Source: Parabacteroides sp. PM6-13
GTDB lineage: Bacteria > Bacteroidota > Bacteroidia > Bacteroidales > Tannerellaceae
Direction: 5' to 3'
Assembly (NCBI RefSeq): GCF_029892605.1
Contig: NZ_JARXWF010000013.1
Coordinates: forward strand, 46,290-110,289
Length of the DNA stretch: 64,000 bases
Shown: piece after piece, positions 16,359 through 24,603 of the stretch
Layout: each line of letters begins with the position of its first letter
Numbering within the stretch: position 1 is the stretch's first letter
Notes under the pieces: generated by a model
Seen by the model: only the letters and a program-made list of their open reading frames with translations
Told to the model about the DNA's origin: nothing
The model's database searches: none
Position numbers and translations under genes: made by a program

Positions 16359-16482
16359 CATTTTGTCAAAAATGCGGGAGTATTTTTCCGAAAACGTAGG
16401 GGTATTTAAAATTAGTCGGGCGGGTAACACTTTTTAACGTATCGGATTGCTGCGAAAAGGGGCGTTTTGCTGACAATATGAA
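16359..16482 (+). repeat. Copy A of the ~124-bp upstream block (before M16 peptidases)
   Basis: 16359-16449 matches 45912-46002 over 91 ungapped positions with 11 differences, including 27 identical bases around ACGTAGGGGTATTTAAAA. Similarity continues to about 16482 with one indel. It sits 55 bp upstream of the -7 box of the M16 operon. The remainder of the gap (16225-16358) holds nothing I recognise. Confidence 0.85.
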
Positions 16483-16511
16483 TTTTAACATTTGACGAAA
16501 AAGTAGATGGT

Positions 16512-16544
16512 TTTGTATCTTCCGCCTTTAAATTGTTACATTTG
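16512..16544 (+). promoter_or_regulatory. Promoter of M16 peptidase operon
   Basis: TTTG at 16512-16515 and TACATTTG at 16537-16544, 21 bp apart, match the -33/-7 consensus. The -7 box ends 28 bp before the start codon at 16573. Confidence 0.65.
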
Positions 16545-16572
16545 CATCATAAATAGTTATTAATTCAAAAGT

Positions 16573-17895
16573 ATGAAAAGTAAATTAATGTTGTTATTTG
16601 TCTTTTTTGCCAGTATTCTGACGGCAAATGGACAATCGGAGAAAATCAAGTTCGTGGAATACGATCTGCCGAACGGATTGCATGTTATTCTTCATCAGGA
16701 TGACCGTACGCCCAATGTGATGGTATCGCTGATGTATCATGTAGGCGCCAAAAATGAAGACCCCTCTCGTACAGGATTTGCCCATTTCTTTGAGCATCTG
16801 ATGTTTGAAGGATCTGAAAATATTGACCGGGGTGAGTATTTCAAACTGGTACAGGCTGCGGGAGGTTCCTTGAATGCCAACACTTCACAAGACAGAACGT
16901 TCTATTTCGAGACCATGCCGTCTAACCAATTGGAATTGGCGTTGTGGATGGAGTCGGAACGTATGCTTCATGCGAAAATAGATGAGATCGGTGTGGAAAC
17001 ACAAAAAGGCGTGGTAATCGAAGAGCGCAAGCAGTCTTACGACAACCAGCCGTATGGTACTTTCATCGAAGAATTGGGCAAAAGAGCCTTTACCAAGCAT
17101 CCCTACCAATGGCAAACGATCGGTGATCCGGAGCATATCCGCGCGGCTACGTTCGATGATATCAAGAATTTCTACGACACCTATTATGTGCCTAACAACT
17201 GTGTATTGGTGATTGCCGGTGATTACGACGAAAAGCAGACACGTGAATGGATCGATACATACTTCGGAAGCATACCCAAAGGAACACTTCCTATGCACCG
17301 TCCGAATGTCGTAGAGCCTCAACAGACAGAAGAGATCCGCGACATCGTATATGATAACATCCAGCTTCCGGCGATATTCATGGCTTACCATGTGCCGGCT
17401 ATGGGAACAAAAGACTATTTCGCGATGGATATCCTGACCCGTATCCTCTACGGAGGTGCTTCTTCCCGTTTCAAAACGAACCTGGACGATAAAGGGATGA
17501 CCATTCAAACGTTGGCGATGGCGATGGGTAGCGAAGATCCCGGATTGCTCTATGTCCTGGCTATTCCGAATATGGGTAAGTCGCTCGACGAGGTAGAGGC
17601 TATTCTGACAGCTGAAATAGAAAAGATGTCGAAAGAATTGGTGTCGGAAGAGGAGTTCCAGAAGGTGCTGGCAGCGAAAGAGTTTTCGGTAGCTGCTAAT
17701 TTGCAATCCCTGTCGGGTAAAGCGGAAGCCCTGGCTAATTGCTATACCTATTTCAAAGATGCCAGCCTGGTGAACAAGGAACTGGAACAATATGAAGCGG
17801 TGACGCGGGAAGATGTGATGGCGGTTGCCAAGAAATACCTGCAAACCAACTCACGGGTGGTGCTTCATTACCTGCCGATGGCTGAGAAAGAATAA
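16573..17895 (+). CDS. Secreted M16-family zinc peptidase, active member
   Basis: Zinc metallopeptidase of the pitrilysin/processing-peptidase family, 440 residues, exported (signal peptide to about residue 20, ending ANGQ). The inverted zinc motif HFFEH is at 71-75, with the distal ligand Glu151 exactly at the family spacing in GVVIEERKQSYDNQ, so it should be catalytic. The second half (about 200-430) is the inactive M16 C-terminal domain (YYVPNNCVLVIAGDYD). It is followed after 32 bp by a second M16 gene that lacks the zinc motif. Such active/inactive pairs form periplasmic heterodimers in other bacteria. Likely role: clearance of peptides or misfolded fragments in the periplasm. Confidence 0.92.
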   Translation: MKSKLMLLFVFFASILTANGQSEKIKFVEYDLPNGLHVILHQDDRTPNVMVSLMYHVGAKNEDPSRTGFAHFFEHLMFEGSENIDRGEYFKLVQAAGGSLNANTSQDRTFYFETMPSNQLELALWMESERMLHAKIDEIGVETQKGVVIEERKQSYDNQPYGTFIEELGKRAFTKHPYQWQTIGDPEHIRAATFDDIKNFYDTYYVPNNCVLVIAGDYDEKQTREWIDTYFGSIPKGTLPMHRPNVVEPQQTEEIRDIVYDNIQLPAIFMAYHVPAMGTKDYFAMDILTRILYGGASSRFKTNLDDKGMTIQTLAMAMGSEDPGLLYVLAIPNMGKSLDEVEAILTAEIEKMSKELVSEEEFQKVLAAKEFSVAANLQSLSGKAEALANCYTYFKDASLVNKELEQYEAVTREDVMAVAKKYLQTNSRVVLHYLPMAEKE

Positions 17896-17927
17896 TCCCA
17901 ACGATAATCCTAAAAAAAGAATATAAC

Positions 17928-20012
17928 ATGAAGAAAATTATATATAGTTTATTGTTTGTCCTTATCTGCTCTATAGGCGTTAAGGCACAGACTCTCGACA
18001 GAAGCATCCGCCCTGAGGCGGCTCCGGCTAAGGAGGTGAACATCAAAGATGCCCAGATATTTACGCTTAAGAACGGGCTAAAAGTGTTCCTGGTAGAGGA
18101 TAAAAACACCCCTTTGGTATATTACTCTTTGCAGTTGGACGTGAAACAACAGTTGCAGGGTGAGAAAGCGGGCATGAATGGCCTGTTCTCGGATGTGTTT
18201 GGTACGGCTACCAAAAACCGCACGAAAGAACAACTCAACAAAGACATCGACATGATCGCGATGCGCGGTGGCGTACACCGTGGTGGCGGATATGGCTATT
18301 TCCTAAAGAAATACCATGATCAGGCATTGGATATCATGACAGATATGCTTTTCAATCCGGTGTTTTCACAGGAAGAATTCGATCTGAACATAGGAAAATA
18401 CAAAACGGCCCTCAATACGCTGGGAGATGACGCGGGACAGATCACAAGCCGTATAGCGAACGCCCTTATTTATGGCAAAGGATATCCCGCGGGTGAAGTG
18501 GAAACATTGGAAACATTGGATAACATTACCCTGGCAGACCTGGAAGGCTATTACAATACCTATTTCGCACCGAATGTAGCGCGTCTGGTGATTGTTGGAG
18601 ATATCTCCCTGAAGGAAGCAAAAAAGCAGGCGGAGAAGTATTTCGGCAAATGGGCAAAGAAGAATGTGCCTGTGGCTGAGTACACTATTCCGACCGCGCC
18701 GGAACAATTGAAAGTGGCGTTTGCCAACAAACCGGGCGCTGTGCAATCGGCTATCGATGTTTGTTATCCTATCCAGTTCAACGTGAAAGAGGCTGACTAC
18801 GACGCGGCAGCCGTGATGAGCCAGATCTTGGGCGGTAGCGGAACCGGTCATCTCTTTATGAACCTGCGCGAAGATAAAAGCTGGACATACGGTATTTATA
18901 CCAGCCTGTCTTCCGGCGAACAGGTGGGTTCCATGTCACTGACAAGCGGACGCGGAGCGGCATCGGTGAAGGCTGCGGCTACGGATAGCGCTATCCATGA
19001 AGTGCTTTATGAGTTCAATCGCATCATCAACGAACCGGTAACCGAACAGGAACTGAAAGATGCTGTGACCTATCGTGCGGGTAACTTCTCACGCTCACTG
19101 GCCGACTCGGAAACAATGGCTCAGTTTGCCGTGAACATCGACAAATATAACCTGTCGAAAGATTATTACCGTAACTACCTGAAACGTCTGGAAGCATTGA
19201 CTCCTGCCGATATTCAGGCGGCTGCCAAGAAATATATCAAACCGGAGAATGCCTGGATCGTAGTGACCGGCGACAAGCAATATGCAGACGCGTTGGCACG
19301 TTTTGCCGGTGACGGAAAGGTGCAATGGTATGATTACGATGTGAACCCGATCGAAGCCCCTAAAGCAGAAGTGGCCAATGTAAGCGCTGAAGAGATCATA
19401 GCTAACTATGTGAAAGCACTGGGTGGCCAAGAGGCTATCGATAAGGTGAACGACTATAAGATCGTTGGCGAGATGGAAATGATGGGACAGACCGGAGTCG
19501 TGGAACAATACTTCAAGAAACCGAATATGTCTGTGACCTCTATGTCTATACAGGGAATGGTGATCCAGAAAATGGCTTTCGACGGCAAGACACTGCGCGT
19601 ATCAGGTATGCAGGGAAGCCAGGAACTGACCGAAGGCAAAGAGTACGACGCGATTAAAAACGGCACGGGTCTTGCTCCTGAAATGTCTTATCTGCAGAAT
19701 GGATATACCCTGACTGTAGGCGCTGTAGAAGAGGTGAATGGCGAAAAGGCTTATACCTTGAAGGTAGAACGCGACGGAAACGCCACAACGGAGTATTACA
19801 GCGTAGCCAGCGGATTGAAATTGCGCAGCGTACAGACCGTTCAGTCTCCTATGGGCGAGATGCAGACCATTAGCGATATCGGCGACTACCGTGAGGTGAA
19901 TGGTGTGAAGTTCCCGCATGAGATGACGCAATCGGTGATGGGACAAGCCATGAAAACGGTTTTCAAAACGGTGGAAGTAAACACAGGCTTGCAAGATTCG
20001 GTGTTTAAGTAA
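17928..20012 (+). CDS. M16-family inactive partner fused to a LolA-like C-terminal domain
   Basis: A 694-residue exported protein (signal peptide ending GVKAQ near 21). Residues about 40-480 are M16-like, but the zinc motif position reads NGLFS (84-88) instead of HxxEH, so it cannot bind zinc in the usual way. It keeps the RxxY-type C-terminal segment (LREDKSWTYGIYTSLSSG) that helps bind substrate in partner subunits. Residues about 490-694 form an extra all-beta domain (ANYVKALGGQEAIDKVNDYK, then GKAYTLKVERDG-like strands and NGVKFPHEMT) resembling outer-membrane lipoprotein-sorting (LolA-like) domains. Together with the gene upstream it probably forms a two-subunit periplasmic peptidase; the extra domain may bind lipid or the outer membrane. 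A bidirectional terminator follows. Confidence 0.88.
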   Translation: MKKIIYSLLFVLICSIGVKAQTLDRSIRPEAAPAKEVNIKDAQIFTLKNGLKVFLVEDKNTPLVYYSLQLDVKQQLQGEKAGMNGLFSDVFGTATKNRTKEQLNKDIDMIAMRGGVHRGGGYGYFLKKYHDQALDIMTDMLFNPVFSQEEFDLNIGKYKTALNTLGDDAGQITSRIANALIYGKGYPAGEVETLETLDNITLADLEGYYNTYFAPNVARLVIVGDISLKEAKKQAEKYFGKWAKKNVPVAEYTIPTAPEQLKVAFANKPGAVQSAIDVCYPIQFNVKEADYDAAAVMSQILGGSGTGHLFMNLREDKSWTYGIYTSLSSGEQVGSMSLTSGRGAASVKAAATDSAIHEVLYEFNRIINEPVTEQELKDAVTYRAGNFSRSLADSETMAQFAVNIDKYNLSKDYYRNYLKRLEALTPADIQAAAKKYIKPENAWIVVTGDKQYADALARFAGDGKVQWYDYDVNPIEAPKAEVANVSAEEIIANYVKALGGQEAIDKVNDYKIVGEMEMMGQTGVVEQYFKKPNMSVTSMSIQGMVIQKMAFDGKTLRVSGMQGSQELTEGKEYDAIKNGTGLAPEMSYLQNGYTLTVGAVEEVNGEKAYTLKVERDGNATTEYYSVASGLKLRSVQTVQSPMGEMQTISDIGDYREVNGVKFPHEMTQSVMGQAMKTVFKTVEVNTGLQDSVFK

Positions 20013-20047
20013 TCAGAGAAGTCCTTAAGGATTTTACTATAAAAACA

Positions 20048-20081
20048 GTAGGGGCTGTCCAAAAAGTTGGACAGCCCCTAC
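20048..20081. terminator. Bidirectional terminator between M16 operon and oadA-like gene
   Basis: Exact 15-bp inverted repeat GTAGGGGCTGTCCAA (20048-20062) / TTGGACAGCCCCTAC (20067-20081) with a 4-base loop, placed between two convergent genes. Confidence 0.85.
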
Positions 20082-20098
20082 TCGATTTATATACTCCC

Positions 20099-21949
20099 CT
20101 ATTCTATCTCCAACATCGGAGCGCCTTCCGGCACAAAGTCGCCCCGGTTGACCAACACCTGCTTTACCCTGCCGGCATAAGGAGAAGAGATATTATTCTC
20201 CATCTTCATCGCCTCGAGGATCAACACATTCTCTCCGCCACTGAGCATATCACCGGGGTTTACCAATAATTGGAAAACGCGTCCCGGCATGGGCGAAGTG
20301 ATAACACGACCGGTTATTTGTGTGGTCTGCTTGGTGGTCTCTTTCGAAGACTCCTCTCCCACGGCTCCGGCGTGTTCTTTTTGATATCGCTCTTTCTTGA
20401 CCTTTGTCAGATAATCTTTGGCAACGATGGGGAAGAGTTCCAACAATAATTGCTCTTTGTCGTTTTCCGCCAGCTTCACACCACCACAATCCTCCAAGAC
20501 CGGGTTGGGTTGTGTCTCATAAGCCGACGTGTCGTAAGGCGTTTCCTCACGTACACCGGCAATCTGAAAACGGAATTCGGGATCAACAGGTACAGGTGTT
20601 TCTCCATATTCTCCTTTCACCAGGTTACGGAACTGATTGGATACATTCGAGTATTTGGGTTTTCCGTTCTTTTCGTCGAGCGCGCAATTGACCGCCTGCA
20701 CCCCGACGATCTGGCTCGTAGGCGTTACCAATGGAGGCAAACCGGCATCCAGTCGAACGTGTGGTATCAGCTCCATGGCACGTTGCAATATAAACTCGCT
20801 CTTCAACTGCTTGAGCTGCGCAACCATATTGGTGTACATACCGCCCGGTATTTCCGCCTTCTTCACCAGTTCGTCCGGTTTAGGGAATCCGAAATAGGCT
20901 TCAATGGCATGGCAAACCCTTACCAAGGTCTCTTCGTTGTTTTCTTTTGCCGCTTTTATAGCTACGTCGAACAGGTTGTCTACCGATTCCGGCAGCTGAT
21001 CGCGTAATGGGGAGAATTTATTCGGGTATTGTTTCACCACATCGAAATCCTCCAGCTCTTTCCGGATATAGAATAGTTCGCCATTGATCTTTTCGATGGC
21101 TTCCATATTCAGATCCAGCTCGATGCCCAGTTTCTGGCAGAAAACATAGATCAACTCAATAGCCGGAGCAGCCGGGCCACCGGCGAAATACCATATATTG
21201 GTGTCGATAATATCCACCCCATGCACAATAGCGGACAGTACAGAAGCCAATCCGTAGCCGGGCGTACAATGGGTATGGAAATCAATAGGAATAGATAAAT
21301 GCTTCTTGAAAAGTTTAATTAAGCCTGCTACCCGTCTGGGCGGGATCAGTCCGCTCATGTCTTTGATCGTAATCATATCAGCGCCCAGCGCCTCCATCTG
21401 CTTTGCCTTCCGGAGGAAATAGTCATCCGTAAAGATATGGTTAGGCAGCTTTTTCCCTTTCAGCTGCGCTTTCAGACGCTCCGCCATGGTGAAATGCGGA
21501 TCAATGGTATAGCATACCGCGCAATCGGCCATACCGCCATACTTCTTCACGGAGTGGATGGTCGATCGAATGTTGTTGATGTCATTCAAGGCATCGAAGA
21601 TACGCATGATCCCTAAGCCGGAATCGATACTCTCTTTGCAAAAACCATCGATCACACTGTCGGGATAAGGGTTGTAGCCGAAAAGATTACGTCCGCGCGA
21701 CAGCGCTGTTAGTTTAGAGGCATCACCTACGGCTGCTTTAATCTTCTCCAATCGATCCCAGGGGTTCTCCTCCAGGTAGCGCATGACAGAGTCGGGAACG
21801 GCTCCGCCCCATACCTCCATCGCGTAAAAACCTGCGTCTTTGTAATAAGGTAACACCCGGTCAATTTGTTGTTGGGTCATGCGTGTCGCAAAGGAAGACT
21901 GCTGACCATCACGAAGGGTCAAATCCCTGATTTTCAATTTTGGCTTCAT
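20099..21949 (-). CDS. oadA: Biotin-dependent carboxyltransferase: oxaloacetate decarboxylase alpha / pyruvate carboxylase B subunit
   Basis: Cytoplasmic protein of 616 residues that moves a carboxyl group between oxaloacetate/pyruvate and biotin. The N-terminal HMGL-like TIM barrel starts KIRDLTLRDGQQS (6-18), with FHTHCTPGYG for metal binding; the conserved carboxylase region follows (about 300-470). The C-terminal biotinyl domain carries the EAMKM motif with the acceptor Lys582. The same architecture serves as OadA of sodium-pumping decarboxylases or as subunit B of a two-subunit pyruvate carboxylase; no oadB, oadG or biotin carboxylase gene lies nearby, so the choice stays open. It is a single-gene unit; a weak -7-like TACATTTA lies about 40 bp upstream. 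Confidence 0.88.
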   Translation of the reverse strand: MKPKLKIRDLTLRDGQQSSFATRMTQQQIDRVLPYYKDAGFYAMEVWGGAVPDSVMRYLEENPWDRLEKIKAAVGDASKLTALSRGRNLFGYNPYPDSVIDGFCKESIDSGLGIMRIFDALNDINNIRSTIHSVKKYGGMADCAVCYTIDPHFTMAERLKAQLKGKKLPNHIFTDDYFLRKAKQMEALGADMITIKDMSGLIPPRRVAGLIKLFKKHLSIPIDFHTHCTPGYGLASVLSAIVHGVDIIDTNIWYFAGGPAAPAIELIYVFCQKLGIELDLNMEAIEKINGELFYIRKELEDFDVVKQYPNKFSPLRDQLPESVDNLFDVAIKAAKENNEETLVRVCHAIEAYFGFPKPDELVKKAEIPGGMYTNMVAQLKQLKSEFILQRAMELIPHVRLDAGLPPLVTPTSQIVGVQAVNCALDEKNGKPKYSNVSNQFRNLVKGEYGETPVPVDPEFRFQIAGVREETPYDTSAYETQPNPVLEDCGGVKLAENDKEQLLLELFPIVAKDYLTKVKKERYQKEHAGAVGEESSKETTKQTTQITGRVITSPMPGRVFQLLVNPGDMLSGGENVLILEAMKMENNISSPYAGRVKQVLVNRGDFVPEGAPMLEIE

Positions 21950-22054
21950 GTCTTAATTCTTAGTTTAGTTAGTCTTTTGACGGCGTAAATGTATGGATTA
22001 AATTATATTAAAGAAATATTTCCACAATGATCTCAAACATATGAATTAAAGTCC

Positions 22055-22200
22055 TATATTTGCCTCATATTAACTAATTTGCAGAAGAGTTTTTTGTTTG
22101 GCGGATTGCTGCTTTTTAGGCCTTAAATACCTTGATATCCTTATAGACTTTAATAAACGACAAAGGGCTGCCTGATTGGGCAGCCCTTTGTCGTTTATTT
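22055..22200 (+). ncRNA. Possible small RNA between oadA and proS
   Basis: A plus-strand TATATTTG (22055-22062) faces a 270-bp gap between two minus-strand genes and no plus-strand gene. The only signal after it is the strong hairpin at 22152-22199 followed by TTTATTTAT. A short transcript of about 130 nt would result. No -33 box or known RNA family is recognised, so this is weak. Confidence 0.25.
22152..22199. terminator. Strong terminator downstream of proS
   Basis: Exact 21-bp inverted repeat (22152-22172 and 22179-22199; core CAAAGGGCTGCC / GGCAGCCCTTTG) with loop TGATTG. It lies 22 bp beyond the proS stop and could work in both directions. Confidence 0.88.
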
Positions 22201-22220
22201 ATGAGCGTAGGCTCTCTTTA

Positions 22221-23702
22221 TCAATACGCTCTTGCGAATACAACGCGTTGCTTGGATGGCTTACCAGTCACCATACATACGCCCGGTGTCTTATCGCCTT
22301 CCAATGGAATACAACGGATGGTGGCTTTGGTTTCCGCTTTCACCTGCTCTTCTGTTTCCGGTGTGCCGTCCCAGTGAGCCAGGATAAATACGCCATCTTC
22401 GATCTTTTCCTTGAATTCTTCGTAGGTATCTACCGAGATCACATGCGATTCACGGAAGTCATATGCCTTCTGGAAGATATTCTTTTGGATCTCATCCAAC
22501 AGATTCTGTACATATTCTTCGATGCCGTCGCAGGTGATGGTCTCTTTTTCGAGAGTATCACGACGCATCACTTCGATCGTATTGTTTTTCAGATCACGGC
22601 CACCCATTGCCAAACGAACGGGTACCCCTTTCAGTTCATATTCGGCAAACTTCCAGCCCGGCTTCTTATTGTCGGCATCATCGAACTTAACCGAGATACC
22701 CCGCTTCTTCAGGTTGGCCACAATGCCACCTACCTTCTCACGGATTGCATTCAGTTGCTCTTCGCTGCGGTAGATCGGAACAATCACCACCTGTATCGGA
22801 GCCAACAGCGGAGGCAATACCAAACCGTTATCATCGGAATGAGCCATAATCAACGCCCCCACCAAACGGGTAGAAACACCCCAGGAGGTAGCCCAGGCAT
22901 ATTCCTGTTTGCCCTCTTTATCAATGAATGTCACATCGAAAGCCTTACCGAAATTCTGTCCGAGGAAGTGCGAGGTACCTGCCTGAAGCGCCTTGCCATC
23001 CTGCATCATCGCTTCGATCGTATAGGTATCTTCCGCACCGGCAAAGCGTTCGCTTTCCGATTTCACCCCTTTGATAACCGGCATAGCCATATATTGTTCG
23101 GCGAAAGTAGCATAGACATCCTGCATCTTGCGTGTTTCTACTTCTGCTTCTTCACGCGTAGCATGAGCCGTATGGCCTTCCTGCCACAAGAACTCTGCCG
23201 TACGAAGGAACAGACGCGTACGCATCTCCCAACGCATTACGTTTGCCCATTGATTCACCAGGATAGGCAGATCGCGGTAGGACTGGATCCAATTGCGGTA
23301 AGTATTCCATATAATTGTTTCCGATGTCGGACGGATAATCAATTCTTCTTCCAGCTTTGCCGCCGGATCAACCACCACACCCTTCCCTTCCGGGTCGTTT
23401 TTCAGACGATAGTGGGTTACCACGGCGCACTCCTTGGCAAATCCTTCCACATGTTGCGCTTCCTTACTTAAAAAAGACTTGGGAATCAGCAAGGGGAAAT
23501 AAGCGTTGACGTGACCGGTTTCTTTGAACATATCGTCCAACACACGTTGCATCTTCTCCCAGATGGCATATCCGTATGGCTTGATTACCATACAACCGCG
23601 CACCGCGGAGTTCTCCGCCAGCTCGGCTTTAATGACCAGGTCCTGATACCATTGCGAGTAATTATCGCTTCTTTTGGTAAGTTCTTTCAGCTCTTTTGCC
23701 AT
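22221..23702 (-). CDS. proS: Prolyl-tRNA synthetase, archaeal/eukaryotic type
   Basis: Charges tRNA-Pro with proline; 493 residues, cytoplasmic. Class II motifs are visible: [16 protein letters not shown] (motif 1), [23 protein letters not shown], then [28 protein letters not shown] (motif 2; only parts quoted are needed to recognise it), and an anticodon-binding domain ([12 protein letters not shown]) followed by a C-terminal zinc-like extension ending FARAY. The absence of the bacterial editing insertion and the length place it in the shorter archaeal-type group common in Bacteroidetes. It is monocistronic, with its own -7 box and a strong terminator. A long open frame on the opposite strand is a shadow. 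Confidence 0.95.
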   Translation of the reverse strand: MAKELKELTKRSDNYSQWYQDLVIKAELAENSAVRGCMVIKPYGYAIWEKMQRVLDDMFKETGHVNAYFPLLIPKSFLSKEAQHVEGFAKECAVVTHYRLKNDPEGKGVVVDPAAKLEEELIIRPTSETIIWNTYRNWIQSYRDLPILVNQWANVMRWEMRTRLFLRTAEFLWQEGHTAHATREEAEVETRKMQDVYATFAEQYMAMPVIKGVKSESERFAGAEDTYTIEAMMQDGKALQAGTSHFLGQNFGKAFDVTFIDKEGKQEYAWATSWGVSTRLVGALIMAHSDDNGLVLPPLLAPIQVVIVPIYRSEEQLNAIREKVGGIVANLKKRGISVKFDDADNKKPGWKFAEYELKGVPVRLAMGGRDLKNNTIEVMRRDTLEKETITCDGIEEYVQNLLDEIQKNIFQKAYDFRESHVISVDTYEEFKEKIEDGVFILAHWDGTPETEEQVKAETKATIRCIPLEGDKTPGVCMVTGKPSKQRVVFARAY

Positions 23703-23745
23703 TTTCCTTGTATTCTAAAAAATTACACTGATTAATAATAAGGCG

Positions 23746-23753
23746 CAAAGGTA
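23746..23753 (-). promoter_or_regulatory. -7 box of proS
   Basis: Minus-strand TACCTTTG (23753-23746), 44 bp before the proS start. No clear -33 box. Confidence 0.5.
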
Positions 23754-23782
23754 CAAAAAAACTGACTGAGACGTGTTTTTTT

Positions 23783-23824
23783 ATTCTCACCCGCATGAGA
23801 ATTTTTTCTCACGCGGGTGAGAAT
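23783..23824. promoter_or_regulatory. 19-bp hairpin in divergent proS/tetR region
   Basis: ATTCTCACCCGC...TGAGAA (23783-23801) pairs with TTCTCA...GCGGGTGAGAAT (23806-23824), one mismatch, loop TTTT. It lies between two divergent promoters, so it does not end either gene; an operator or a terminator of an unseen transcript is possible. Confidence 0.5.
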
Positions 23825-23910
23825 ATTTTAAACGTAAGCTTTATTAACATCCTTTAGGCTTTATAAGCCCCTAAACCTTTGCTGAGACGATAATAAACCG
23901 TTCCTTTGCA

Positions 23911-23926
23911 TTAAACAAGTGTTTAA
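23911..23926. promoter_or_regulatory. TetR-type operator, site 1
   Basis: TTAAACAAGTGTTTAA is a 16-bp palindrome apart from its two central positions, ending 5 bp before the regulator's start codon and overlapping its expected transcription start. The half-site TTAAAC/GTTTAA recurs with the same spacing at 24569-24584. Confidence 0.6.
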
Positions 23927-23931
23927 AACAA

Positions 23932-24549
23932 ATGTTTAGCGCAAAAGATAATACAGATGTAAAAGGTCGGATTCTGGAGGTGGCGCGCCGCCTCTTTATT
24001 GAGAAGGGCTATAATGGTACGAGCATCCGGGAGATAGCGGCTGCGTCGGAGACCAATGTAGCGATGATCAATTACTATTATCACTCTAAATACAACCTCT
24101 TTGAATACATCTTCGAAGAGGCGTTCGATGTAGTAATGAACCGGGTGTTTTCCGTACTCCGTTCAGACTTGCCGATCCTGGAGCTGATAGAAGAATGGAT
24201 CGATTCCTATTACGAAAGTTTGATGGAATATCCACAGATACCTATTTTCATACTGTATGAGGTCAATCAGCACCCGGAAAGACTGCCTGAACGCATCAAG
24301 AGGCGCGAGCCTTACGATATCTTCCTTAAAATATCCAAGCGTTTGGAAGAGGAGGCTCAGCAAGGGAATATCCGGGAAACATCGGTGTTAGACCTACTTC
24401 TGAACATACTCTCCCTTTGTATATTCCCTTTCATTTTCGGTTCGTTGGCTGTTAAAGTAACCGGCCGATCCATGGATGAATATCATGAGGTACTGGTTCA
24501 GCATAAAGACTATGTAAAACGTTTTGTCATACAAGCTCTCAAGCCATAA
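23932..24549 (+). CDS. TetR/AcrR-family transcriptional regulator
   Basis: A 205-residue DNA-binding repressor-type protein. The N-terminal helix-turn-helix is clear (RILEVARRLFIEKGYNGTSI and REIAAASETNVAMINYYYHS, residues about 12-50), followed by an all-helical ligand-binding domain with no recognisable specificity. A palindrome overlaps its own promoter and a second one with the same half-sites lies in front of the next gene, 54 bp downstream of the stop. The simplest reading is that it represses itself and the giant CoA-dehydratase activator-type gene. The start at 23932 leaves a short leader after a -7-like TTCCTTTG at 23901-23908. Confidence 0.88.
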   Translation: MFSAKDNTDVKGRILEVARRLFIEKGYNGTSIREIAAASETNVAMINYYYHSKYNLFEYIFEEAFDVVMNRVFSVLRSDLPILELIEEWIDSYYESLMEYPQIPIFILYEVNQHPERLPERIKRREPYDIFLKISKRLEEEAQQGNIRETSVLDLLLNILSLCIFPFIFGSLAVKVTGRSMDEYHEVLVQHKDYVKRFVIQALKP

Positions 24550-24567
24550 TATTTTTTTTGCCTATAA

Positions 24568-24585
24568 ATTAAACGATCGTTTAAT
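24568..24585. promoter_or_regulatory. TetR-type operator, site 2
   Basis: ATTAAACGATCGTTTAAT is a perfect 18-bp palindrome 18 bp before the start codon at 24604. It shares TTAAAC-N4-GTTTAA with the site at the tetR promoter. Confidence 0.65.
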
Positions 24586-24603
24586 AAAGAAGAGGACATT
24601 AAC

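Noticed and set aside
20099..21949. Complete sodium-pumping oxaloacetate decarboxylase
   Set aside because: Only the alpha-type subunit is present; beta and gamma subunits are not adjacent.
22176..23471. 431-residue open frame opposite proS
   Set aside because: It is the antisense shadow of a well-conserved ProRS gene and has no recognisable domain.
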